A stretch of 5,969 nt of DNA from Pseudomonadota bacterium (GCA_021805275.1 JAJZFQ010000231.1:1-5969); one strand, 5' to 3'. Numbered from the stretch's first letter, positions 1 to 5,892 are shown. A program made the numbers and translations. The notes: generated by a model not told the origin, from the letters alone.

Positions 1-28
1 GCTCGCTCAGCGTCGTCACGGTCAGCAT
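1..28 (-). CDS. Start of an unidentified gene downstream of the P450 (partial, runs off the window)
   Basis: On the minus strand an ATG at 28-26 shares its A with the TGA stop of the P450 gene (TGATG arrangement). Reading on from it gives MLTVTTLSE before the window ends, with no stop. Such one-base overlaps are typical of translationally coupled operon genes. A weak purine-rich stretch (GAGAGTGGA) lies upstream inside the P450 3' end and could serve as ribosome binding site. Nine residues are too few to name a family, so no function is proposed. If real, the product probably acts together with the P450, for example as a redox partner or a pathway enzyme, but that is inference from position only. 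Confidence 0.4.
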
Positions 29-1353
29 CAGCGGCGTTCCACTCTCACGTAAACGGAATGACGGGGGCGCAGGTTGATCTGCGCCTCAAGCGCTAACGGC
101 TCACCCAGCTTAAGCCCCTGGAGCCTCAGGCGCAGCACACGTGCCACGCGCTGCACGTGCATCAGCATCTCGTAGAGCGCGAAGGTCTCCCCGATGCAAT
201 GCCGGGGACCGGCCGCGAAGGGCATGTACGCGAAGCGCGGCCGCTCGGCCTCGTGCTCGCTCGCGAAACGCTCGGGGATGAATGCGTCCGGATCATGCCA
301 GTAGCGTGGGTGCCGGTGCAGCAGATACAGGGGCAGCAGCACGTTGGTGCCGCCGGGGATCTCGTATCCCGAGAGCACATCCGGCTCGATGGTGCGCCGC
401 GAGAGCAGCCAGCCGGGCGGATACAACCGCAGCGCCTCGTCGATCACCTGGCGGGTGTAGGTGAGCTGCTCGACCTGTCCCAGGCTCGGGGCGCGCAGCG
501 CCGCCGCGGGCAGCCGATCAAGCTCGGCGTGCAGCTTCGCCTCCACCGCGGGATGCTGCGCGAGCAGGTACCAGGTCCAGTTCAGACCGCTCGCGGTGGT
601 CTCGTGTCCGGCGACCACCAGGGTCAGGACCTCGTCGATCAGCTCGCGCTCGCTCATCGCCTCGCCACTGTCCTTGTCGCGCGCGTTCATCAACATCGCA
701 ACGTAGTCGAAGTGCTCCTCGTCGCTCGCGCGGCGCCGCGCGATCAGCTCGGCCACCAGGCGCGTCAGCGAGCGGAACTTGTAGGCGAACTGCAGGTTGC
801 GCGCCTGCTCCTTGCTCACCACCTCGAAGGGGTTGCCGCCGAGCTCGGCGCTCATGCGCTCAAGGTCCCGGCCGAAGATCGAGCGCAGCACGATCTGCAG
901 GGTGAGCTCGCTCATCTCGTCGGTGAGGTTCACCGGCTGGCCGGAGCGCGCGAACCCGTCCCAGCGCTCGAGCAGCACGTCGTTCGCCGCGGCGATCACC
1001 TCGGCGAACTGGGTGATCACCCGCCGGTGGAACAGCGGCTGCAGCATCATGCGCTGGCGACGCCAGAACTCACCCTCGCTGGTCATGATCCCGTTGCCAA
1101 GCAGGATCTTCACCCGGTCGAGTCCGACGCCCTTGGTGTAGTTGCGGTGATTGGTGACCAGGATGCGCTTGACGTCGTCGGGGTGGTGCACGACGTAGGT
1201 GTAGGACTTGCGCGCCGGCACGAACACGCGATAGGTGTCTCCGTGCACGGCGAACAGCTCAACCATCCGCTCCAGGGAGTCGTCCGTGGAGCCGATGTCG
1301 AACGCGTCAGCCGCGAGCGGCGGCTCGCGCTGGGTGGTTGCGGTCTTGCTCAT
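28..1353 (-). CDS. Cytochrome P450 monooxygenase
   Basis: Heme-thiolate monooxygenase of 441 residues. It has no signal peptide or N-terminal membrane anchor, so it is a soluble bacterial P450. The diagnostic motifs are all present in order: C-helix WxxxR (W97-R101), I-helix oxygen-activation motif AGHETT (248-253, with acid E251 and T252), K-helix ExxR (E306-R309), a PERF segment (360-363), and the heme loop FAAGPRHCIG (379-388) with C386 as the axial thiolate ligand. The general look of the I-helix and heme loop recalls the CYP4/CYP102/CYP110-like bacterial group that oxidises fatty acids and other lipophilic compounds, but the substrate cannot be read from sequence. No ferredoxin or reductase domain is fused, and none is seen in the window. 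The start is the ATG at 1353, only 11 bases after a perfect TATAAT on the minus strand and without a Shine-Dalgarno. The stop overlaps the next gene by one base. Confidence 0.95.
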   Translation of the reverse strand: MSKTATTQREPPLAADAFDIGSTDDSLERMVELFAVHGDTYRVFVPARKSYTYVVHHPDDVKRILVTNHRNYTKGVGLDRVKILLGNGIMTSEGEFWRRQRMMLQPLFHRRVITQFAEVIAAANDVLLERWDGFARSGQPVNLTDEMSELTLQIVLRSIFGRDLERMSAELGGNPFEVVSKEQARNLQFAYKFRSLTRLVAELIARRRASDEEHFDYVAMLMNARDKDSGEAMSERELIDEVLTLVVAGHETTASGLNWTWYLLAQHPAVEAKLHAELDRLPAAALRAPSLGQVEQLTYTRQVIDEALRLYPPGWLLSRRTIEPDVLSGYEIPGGTNVLLPLYLLHRHPRYWHDPDAFIPERFASEHEAERPRFAYMPFAAGPRHCIGETFALYEMLMHVQRVARVLRLRLQGLKLGEPLALEAQINLRPRHSVYVRVERR

Positions 1354-1364
1354 GTAAGCTGTGA

Positions 1365-1370
1365 ATTATA
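1365..1370 (-). promoter_or_regulatory. -10 box of the P450 promoter
   Basis: Read on the minus strand, these bases are TATAAT, a perfect sigma-70 -10 hexamer, preceded by GATGGG. Eleven bases separate it from the P450 ATG (1353). A start of transcription about seven bases after the box would leave a leader of only about five bases. No good -35 hexamer is visible at 16-18 bases upstream. The same A/T patch reads TATACC on the plus strand and could also serve the divergent acyltransferase-like gene, though that reading is weak. Confidence 0.6.
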
Positions 1371-1408
1371 CCCATCGGCGCCCACCACATCGGAGCTGTC
1401 CCCGCATC

Positions 1409-2140
1409 ATGACCGAGCCTGACCTGCGCAATTCGTTCTACCGCAAGGTCACCCGCTCGGACCGGCGCATGACCCCGCTGCGCCGCGGCCTGTACCGGCT
1501 GGCGATCCCCGTGGGCCTCGCCGTGATCCGCTCCTGGTGGCGCCTGTGCCGCGTGGTCCGCGTCGAGGGCGAGGAGCACCTGCGCGCTGCGCTGGCTGCA
1601 GCGCCCTCGGTGCTGCCGTGCTACTGGCACCAGCACCAGCTGTTCTGCGGCAAGTACCTGCTCGAGCAGAAGGCGCACGGCATGAGGGTCGGCTGGCTGA
1701 TCAGCCCCTCGGTCGACGGGGAGATCGGCGCGATGCTCGTGCAGCGCCTCGGTGCGCACGCCATCCGCGGCTCCTCCACGCACACCGGTGCGCGGACGCT
1801 GCGCGATTACTACATGGCGCTGGTCAAGGAGAACATCTCCCCGGCGATCACCCCGGACGGCCCGCGCGGGCCGCGCCACCAGTTCAAGCCCGGCGCGATC
1901 CTCCTCGCGCAGCTGTCCGGCCGGCCGATCGTGCCGATGGCGTACGCGGCCTCGCGCGCCTGGCGCATCAAGTGGGACCAGTTCGTGATTCCCAAACCCT
2001 TCGCCCGCATCGCGATCGCCATCGGCCCGCCCCGCCAAGTGCCGCGCACGCTCGATGCGTCGGGTCTCGCGGCCCTGCAGGTGGAGATGGCCGCCGAGCT
2101 CGAGCGGACCTTCGAGTCAGCGCGCCGGGCGCTCGGTTGA
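1409..2140 (+). CDS. DUF374 lysophospholipid acyltransferase-like protein
   Basis: A protein of 243 residues that I recognise as a DUF374 member of the lysophospholipid acyltransferase superfamily. Family landmarks are a WH motif in YWHQHQ (72-77), SPSVDGE (99-105), RGSS (120-123), the hallmark TPDGPRGPRH (148-157), and a C-terminal WDQFVIPKPF stretch (189-198). The canonical HX4D catalytic motif of the superfamily is not evident, and H74 in the WH motif is the likely counterpart. A hydrophobic stretch at about 28-46 could associate with the membrane. The presumed role is acyl transfer to a lipid acceptor at the inner membrane. The acceptor is unknown, and a lipid A or late acyltransferase-like role is possible. 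The reading frame stays open back to a GTG at 1361, but the ATG at 1409 fits the family better. GGAG at 1392-1395 is its only Shine-Dalgarno candidate, at a long 13-base spacing. An internal ATG at 1469 is a third option. Confidence 0.85.
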   Translation: MTEPDLRNSFYRKVTRSDRRMTPLRRGLYRLAIPVGLAVIRSWWRLCRVVRVEGEEHLRAALAAAPSVLPCYWHQHQLFCGKYLLEQKAHGMRVGWLISPSVDGEIGAMLVQRLGAHAIRGSSTHTGARTLRDYYMALVKENISPAITPDGPRGPRHQFKPGAILLAQLSGRPIVPMAYAASRAWRIKWDQFVIPKPFARIAIAIGPPRQVPRTLDASGLAALQVEMAAELERTFESARRALG

Positions 2141-2248
2141 GCGCAGCACGAGGCGCGCAAACCGTGCGCCGGTTCGCAGCCCTGGCCGGTTCGGGTGGAT
2201 TCTGTCAAGTCAGCAACCCTCGGCCGAACAGTGCGTTAGCTTGTGTTC

Positions 2249-2278
2249 TTGAACAGGTGTGCGACAATTCAGCATAAG
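2249..2278 (+). promoter_or_regulatory. Candidate sigma-70 promoter for the cyclic-di-GMP gene
   Basis: TTGAAC (2249-2254) resembles a -35 box. CATAAG (2273-2278) follows 18 bases later as a moderate -10 box, matching four of six consensus positions. It sits in the most A/T-rich patch of the 2141-2388 intergenic region. Transcription would begin near 2285, giving a leader of about 100 bases. An alternative pair is TTGTGT (2241-2246) with GACAAT (2263-2268), 16 bases apart. I could not decide between them by eye. Confidence 0.35.
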
Positions 2279-2287
2279 GTGTTAAAA

Positions 2288-2380
2288 GACCTAGGGTCCG
2301 ACCATCCCACAACGACACGCAGCCGCTCACGCGCCCCGGGTGGAGCCCGGGTGTAGGCTGCCTTCACGGACTTAGAGGTT
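2288..2380 (+). promoter_or_regulatory. Potentially structured 5' leader of the cyclic-di-GMP gene
   Basis: Four nested complementary segments can be traced. 2288-2292 pairs with 2376-2380 (five pairs, one a G-U). 2296-2300 pairs with 2367-2371 (GTCCG/CGGAC). 2319-2324 pairs with 2356-2361 (GCAGCC/GGCTGC). 2335-2340 pairs with 2346-2351 (CCCGGG twice, loop TGGAG). The only ribosome binding site candidate, AGAGG at 2374-2378, ten bases before the ATG, partly lies in the outermost stem. It does not show the conserved sequence of the GEMM cyclic-di-GMP riboswitch. GC-rich DNA folds easily, so function is inferred only. Confidence 0.3.
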
Positions 2381-2388
2381 ACCGGTTC

Positions 2389-5058
2389 ATGTCGAGTCAA
2401 CCGCCGGACAAGCCAGTGGATTTCACTTCCACGGACATCTTGGCGTCCGACGCGTGGAAGGACCGGATGTCGAAGCTCGGCATCGATGGCACCTGCACTC
2501 AGATCGCGGTCGACCTGCAGAATATGCGCAAGGGCACGCTGAGCGCGTCCCTGCAGCGTAACCTGGCGCTGCTGCGCGAGGTGTCCGGCGTCGATTGCGC
2601 CTTCCTCGCGACGCTGCGCCCGGACCATGCCGTCATCCAGGAGGTGCAGTACGAGCGCACCGCCCTCACGCAATGCCGTCCCGAGGGTCTGCAGGAGCTG
2701 CCGCTCGAATCGCTGCCCTGGCTGAACGGGCGGCTCGATCACCTGCGGCTCTCCCACCTCCCGGACACCGCGCGCCCGGCGCGCGAGCAGGCCGCAGAGG
2801 GACAGCGATTCGCATCGCTCTACATCGGATCGGTCCTGCTGGTGGCCCTGCGCGTGCAGGGCAAGCCCGCGGGCCTGCTCGGGCTCGCCAACACCCTGCC
2901 GCGCCCCTGGGAGGTGAGCCAGCAGCTGCTGATGAAACTCATCGGCACGAGCCTCGCCTCGGGCCTGGAGCGGCTGCGGATCGAGGGTCGGCTCGCCAAG
3001 CTCGAGGAGCGCAACAGCCTGGCGCAAGCGGCCGCCAACGACGGCCTGTGGGACTTCGACGTCGAGAACAACGAGGTGTACTTCTCGCCGCGCTGGAAGG
3101 CCATGCTCGGTTACCGCGACGAGGACCTGCGCGGCTCGCCCGACTGGAGCAGCCTGGTGCACCCGGACGATCTGCCGCGGGTGCAGGCGGCGATCCGCGA
3201 GCATATCGACGGCAAGACGTCGATCTTCGAGAGCACCCACCGCATGCGCCACCGCAACGGCGAGTGGCGCTGGGTCATCAGCCGCGCCACCGCGCGCGTC
3301 GATGAGCACGGTCGGCTGCTGCGCTTGGTGGGCGTCGAGTTCGACATCACCGAGCGCAAGCTGTACGAGGAGGCGCTGTTCCGGGAGAAGGAGAGCGCAC
3401 AGATCACCCTGCAATCGATCGGCGACGGGGTCATCACCACTGACGCCGAGTCGGTCATCGACTACATCAATCCGGTCGCCGAGACCCTCACCGGCTGGCG
3501 GCTTGAGAGCGCCATGGGCCGGCCGGTGGAGGAGATCTTCCGCGCCTTCCATGAGGAGACCTGCGAGCCGCTGGAAAATCCGCTCACCATGTCGGTGCGG
3601 CGCGTGCGGCCGATCAAGTCGGTCCGACCGATGCTGCTGATCCGCCGCGACGGCAACGAGCTGTACGTGGAGAGCACCGCTGCGCCGATCCGCGACGGCG
3701 CCGGCAAGGTCACCGGCGGGGTGCTCGTGTTCCACGACGTCAGCGAGGCGCGCGAGCTGAACCGGCGCCTGTCGTATCACGCCAGCCACGACCTGCTCAC
3801 CGGGCTGGTCAACCGGCGCGAGTTCGAGAACCGGCTGGAGCGGGCGCTGAAGAGTGCCAAGGCGCACGAGTCCTCCTACGCGCTGTGCTATCTCGACATC
3901 GATCAGTTCAAGATCGTCAACGACACCTGTGGCCACAGCGCCGGCGATGCACTGCTCGGCCAAGTGGGCGCGCTGCTGAAGTCGAAGATCCGCTGGCGCG
4001 ACACGCTCTCGCGCCTCGGCGGCGACGAATTCGGCATCCTCCTCGAGAGCTGCTCGATCGACGAGGCGATGCGCACCGCCGAGCAACTGCGCGAGAGCGT
4101 GCGCAATTTCCGCTTCACCTGGGAGGACCGGGTGTTTCGCCTCGGGGCGAGCGTCGGGGTGGTACCGATCACCGCCGATAATGAGGACGTCGCCTCCATC
4201 CTCTCGGCCGCCGACAGCGCCTGCGCCGCGGCCAAGGAAGCGGGCCGCAACCGCGTGCACAGCTTCGCCGAGAACGATATGGAGCTGATGCGCCGCCGGC
4301 GCGAGATGCAATGGGCCGCGCGGATCAATACCGCCCTTGAGGAGGGCCGCTTCGAGCTGCACCGCATGGCCATCCAGCCGCTGCAGAAGGCCGACCCGGG
4401 CCAGCACTATGAGCTGCTGCTGCGCCTGAAGGACGAGTCCGGACGCATCGTCACGCCGAACGATTTCATCGCCGCCGCCGAGCGCTACGGCATCACCCCG
4501 GCAATTGACCGCTGGGTGATCGAGAACGCCTTCCGCTGGCTGGTCTCGGAGGCCGACGAGCGCGAGAAGCTCGCGATGTGCTCGATCAATCTCTCCGGGC
4601 AGAGCCTCGGCGATGACAAGTTCCTGCCGTTCGTGATCGACCAGTTCCATCGCAGCGGGCTCGACGGCTCGAAGATCTGCTTCGAGATCACCGAAACCGC
4701 GGCGGTGGCCAGCTTCTCGCAGGCCAACCGCTTCATCCAGGCGCTGAAGGAGCTAGGCTGCAAGTTCGCGCTCGATGACTTCGGCACCGGGCTGTCCTCG
4801 TTCGGCTACCTGAAGCACTTCCCGGTCGACTTCCTGAAGATCGACGGCAGCTTCGTGCGCGAGATCCTGCGCGACCCGATCGACCGCGAGATGGTCCGCT
4901 CGATCAACGAGATCGGCCACCTGACCGGCAAGAAGACCATCGCCGAGTTCGCCGAGAACGCCGAGATCATCGAGATGCTGACCAGCCTCGGGGTCGATTT
5001 CGCGCAGGGCTACGGCGTCGCCCTGCCGCAACGCGTCCTGAAGGCCGCGGTCGCCTGA
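2389..5058 (+). CDS. GAF-PAS-PAS-GGDEF-EAL cyclic-di-GMP synthase/phosphodiesterase
   Basis: A large cytosolic signalling protein of 889 residues with no transmembrane segment. In order it has a GAF-like sensor (about 45-198), a PAS_3-type PAS with PAC (about 205-323, ending DITERK), a second PAS (about 335-455), a GGDEF domain (about 460-627) and an EAL domain (about 640-885). The cyclase site is intact (GGDEF 544-548), with an RxxD inhibitory site (R535-D538) five residues before it. The phosphodiesterase metal and catalytic residues also look present: E675 (in ELL, not EAL), N734, E766, D796/D797, K817, E853 and Q873 (QGYG). So both synthesis from GTP and breakdown of cyclic-di-GMP are plausible, tuned by the sensor domains, whose ligands are unknown. 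The Gln of the usual YxQPI motif is replaced by Met (HRMAI, M660). The ATG at 2389 follows AGAGG at a ten-base spacing. The gene is flanked by gaps and appears to be transcribed alone. Confidence 0.95.
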   Translation: MSSQPPDKPVDFTSTDILASDAWKDRMSKLGIDGTCTQIAVDLQNMRKGTLSASLQRNLALLREVSGVDCAFLATLRPDHAVIQEVQYERTALTQCRPEGLQELPLESLPWLNGRLDHLRLSHLPDTARPAREQAAEGQRFASLYIGSVLLVALRVQGKPAGLLGLANTLPRPWEVSQQLLMKLIGTSLASGLERLRIEGRLAKLEERNSLAQAAANDGLWDFDVENNEVYFSPRWKAMLGYRDEDLRGSPDWSSLVHPDDLPRVQAAIREHIDGKTSIFESTHRMRHRNGEWRWVISRATARVDEHGRLLRLVGVEFDITERKLYEEALFREKESAQITLQSIGDGVITTDAESVIDYINPVAETLTGWRLESAMGRPVEEIFRAFHEETCEPLENPLTMSVRRVRPIKSVRPMLLIRRDGNELYVESTAAPIRDGAGKVTGGVLVFHDVSEARELNRRLSYHASHDLLTGLVNRREFENRLERALKSAKAHESSYALCYLDIDQFKIVNDTCGHSAGDALLGQVGALLKSKIRWRDTLSRLGGDEFGILLESCSIDEAMRTAEQLRESVRNFRFTWEDRVFRLGASVGVVPITADNEDVASILSAADSACAAAKEAGRNRVHSFAENDMELMRRRREMQWAARINTALEEGRFELHRMAIQPLQKADPGQHYELLLRLKDESGRIVTPNDFIAAAERYGITPAIDRWVIENAFRWLVSEADEREKLAMCSINLSGQSLGDDKFLPFVIDQFHRSGLDGSKICFEITETAAVASFSQANRFIQALKELGCKFALDDFGTGLSSFGYLKHFPVDFLKIDGSFVREILRDPIDREMVRSINEIGHLTGKKTIAEFAENAEIIEMLTSLGVDFAQGYGVALPQRVLKAAVA

Positions 5059-5086
5059 GAGCGGGCAAACGGCCGGCAAATGCGGC

Positions 5087-5092
5087 TATAAT
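5087..5092 (+). promoter_or_regulatory. -10 box of the Irr-like regulator promoter
   Basis: A perfect TATAAT stands in the 41-base gap after the cyclic-di-GMP gene, with only seven bases (CTTTCGT) between it and the regulator's ATG at 5100. Transcription would be expected to start at or next to that A, giving a leaderless mRNA. The -35 region (around 5064-5069, GGCAAA) is poor. No classical Fur box or Irr-type iron control element is visible around it. Confidence 0.6.
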
Positions 5093-5099
5093 CTTTCGT

Positions 5100-5534
5100 A
5101 TGGACGCCAACGCGTCACCCGCCGATGTCGTTGCCCACCGCTGCCAGCGGCGCATGGCCGATTGCGGCATACGCCCGACCGCCCAGCGTATGCGCATCGC
5201 GACGCTGCTGTTGTCCGAGCCTCAGCACCTGTCGGCCGAGCAGATCCTGGCCCACCTGCGCTCGAGCGGCGCGCGGGTCTCCAAGGCCACCGTCTACAAC
5301 ACCCTGAACCTGTTCGCCTCACACGGTCTGATCCGACAGCTGTCGGTCGATGGGGCGCGCGCGTGGTTCGATTCCAATGTCGACGCGCACTACCATTTCC
5401 ACGACGTCGCGAGTGGAGCGCTGATCGACGTTCCGGTGCCGGAGGTGGAATTCAGCCGCCTGCCCCCACCCCCGCCGGGGACCGAGGTGGACGGCATCGA
5501 CCTGGTGATCCGCCTGCGCCGCAAGGCGTCCTGA
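5100..5534 (+). CDS. Fur-family transcriptional regulator, Irr-like
   Basis: A DNA-binding metalloregulator of 144 residues. The N-terminal winged helix is typical of Fur proteins: GIRPTAQRMRI (23-33), AEQIL (46-50), and the recognition helix SKATVYNTLNLF (61-72). The dimerisation half has the histidine-rich HYHFHD (97-102), the GALIDV strand (106-111) and a C-terminal EFSRLP...VIRLRR pattern (117-141). This closely recalls Irr, the iron and heme response regulator of Alphaproteobacteria. The CxxC zinc pairs of classical Fur are absent; the only cysteines are C15 and C22, and no Cys-Pro heme regulatory motif is seen. It probably represses or activates iron and heme genes, with the Irr assignment inferred from these motifs. 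Residues 122-126 are five prolines in a row, which may slow translation. The start at 5100 has no Shine-Dalgarno but lies seven bases after TATAAT. M19 (5154) is an alternative without better support. The small membrane protein gene starts 35 bases downstream. Confidence 0.9.
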   Translation: MDANASPADVVAHRCQRRMADCGIRPTAQRMRIATLLLSEPQHLSAEQILAHLRSSGARVSKATVYNTLNLFASHGLIRQLSVDGARAWFDSNVDAHYHFHDVASGALIDVPVPEVEFSRLPPPPPGTEVDGIDLVIRLRRKAS

Positions 5535-5557
5535 GGCAGTCGCGCCCCACGGCCTGG

Positions 5558-5564
5558 AGGAGGT
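5558..5564 (+). promoter_or_regulatory. Strong Shine-Dalgarno of the small membrane protein
   Basis: AGGAGGT lies five bases before the ATG at 5570 and is a perfect match to the 16S rRNA tail. It fixes this start in preference to the longer open frame that begins at 5162 inside the regulator gene. It contrasts with the regulator upstream, which has no such site. Confidence 0.85.
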
Positions 5565-5569
5565 GTTCC

Positions 5570-5836
5570 ATGTACATGTTCGGCGCCTTTCACCCCATGT
5601 GGTTCGGATTCTGGGGACTCGGGTGGCCGTTTGTGGCCCTCGTTGCGGTCATTCCCTTCTGGCGCATCTGCACCCGCGTGGGGCTTTCACCCTGGCTCAG
5701 CCTGCTGATCATCGTGCCGCTCGGCAACCTGTTCTTCATCTATTACCTCGCCTTCAGCGACTGGCCCGCCGCGCGCGGCGGGACGGGGGCCGTCCCGCCG
5801 GGGCCCGGGCCAGGCCTGAACGCACCCGGCGGCTGA
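5570..5836 (+). CDS. Small two-helix membrane protein, function unknown
   Basis: An 88-residue protein with two predicted membrane helices, at about residues 14-31 and 41-63, joined by a short loop carrying R32 and R36. The loop and second helix (WRICTRVG, then SPWLSLLIIVPLGN, ending LAFSDWP) match a pattern I recall from small uncharacterised proteobacterial inner-membrane proteins, in which a conserved aromatic-proline end closes the second helix. By the positive-inside tendency the loop would face the cytoplasm, but that is weak evidence. The tail (66-88) is rich in Gly and Pro and looks disordered. The start is chosen from the perfect AGGAGGT five bases upstream. It lies 35 bases after the Irr-like regulator on the same strand with no terminator between, so co-transcription is likely. 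A role in iron or heme handling would be speculation. No function is assigned. Confidence 0.8.
   Translation: MYMFGAFHPMWFGFWGLGWPFVALVAVIPFWRICTRVGLSPWLSLLIIVPLGNLFFIYYLAFSDWPAARGGTGAVPPGPGPGLNAPGG
5765..5811 (+). repeat. Cluster of overlapping GC palindromes at the 3' end of the membrane protein gene
   Basis: Three inverted repeats overlap or adjoin. 5765-5782 is a perfect 18-base palindrome (CCCGCCGCG/CGCGGCGGG). 5776-5800 forms a perfect 11-pair stem with a GGG loop. 5802-5811 is a ten-base palindrome (GGCCCGGGCC). The first two share GGCGGG at 5777-5782, so they cannot form together. There is no T-tract after them, so this is not a standard intrinsic terminator. It may end or stabilise the transcript, or only reflect the Gly/Pro coding content. 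Confidence 0.55.
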
Positions 5837-5851
5837 TCGGATCGGGTGAGG

Positions 5852-5880
5852 ATGACGGCGCGCACGACGGCCTATAGAAT
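5852..5880 (+). promoter_or_regulatory. Promoter of tRNA-Thr
   Basis: ATGACG (5852-5857) matches four of six -35 positions. After a 17-base spacer comes TAGAAT (5875-5880), matching five of six -10 positions. The start would fall near 5887, about five bases before the tRNA. The bases between the -10 box and the start are GCGCGA, a GC-rich discriminator of the kind seen at stable-RNA promoters under stringent control. Confidence 0.55.
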
Positions 5881-5892
5881 GCGCGATCCGGC

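Noticed and set aside
1361..1408. GTG start at 1361 adding 16 residues to the acyltransferase-like protein
   Set aside because: The extension has no Shine-Dalgarno and falls on the divergent promoter. The ATG at 1409 gives a normal family N-terminus.
157..1422. A 421-codon open frame antisense to the P450
   Set aside because: The P450 on the other strand has every family motif. This frame shows no recognisable domain and is the expected mirror of GC-rich codon use.
2155..2169. Small hairpin GCGCA-AACCG-TGCGC after the acyltransferase-like gene as a terminator
   Set aside because: It has only five pairs and no following T-run, which is too weak in GC-rich DNA.
2168..2193. Direct repeat GCCGGTTCG at 2168-2176 and 2185-2193
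   Set aside because: It is only nine bases and occurs twice in GC-rich spacer, with no further copies or flanking pattern.
2249..2254. LexA-like or Fur-like operator near GTTCTTGAAC (2245-2254)
   Set aside because: It is a four-base inverted repeat with a two-base gap and does not match the operator layouts I know, so it is better read as part of a -35 box.
1537..2277. A 246-codon plus-strand open frame overlapping the acyltransferase-like gene
   Set aside because: It is Ala/Arg/Pro-rich with no motifs, in another frame from a protein with clear DUF374 signatures.
2285..2388. GEMM-type cyclic-di-GMP riboswitch before the GGDEF-EAL gene
   Set aside because: The conserved GEMM core sequence is not present. 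Only generic stems can be drawn.
2269..4650. A 793-codon minus-strand open frame opposite the cyclic-di-GMP gene
   Set aside because: It lies wholly over clear GAF, PAS, GGDEF and EAL coding sequence, is rich in Leu, Ala, Val, His and Arg without any motif, and is a frame shadow of biased codons.
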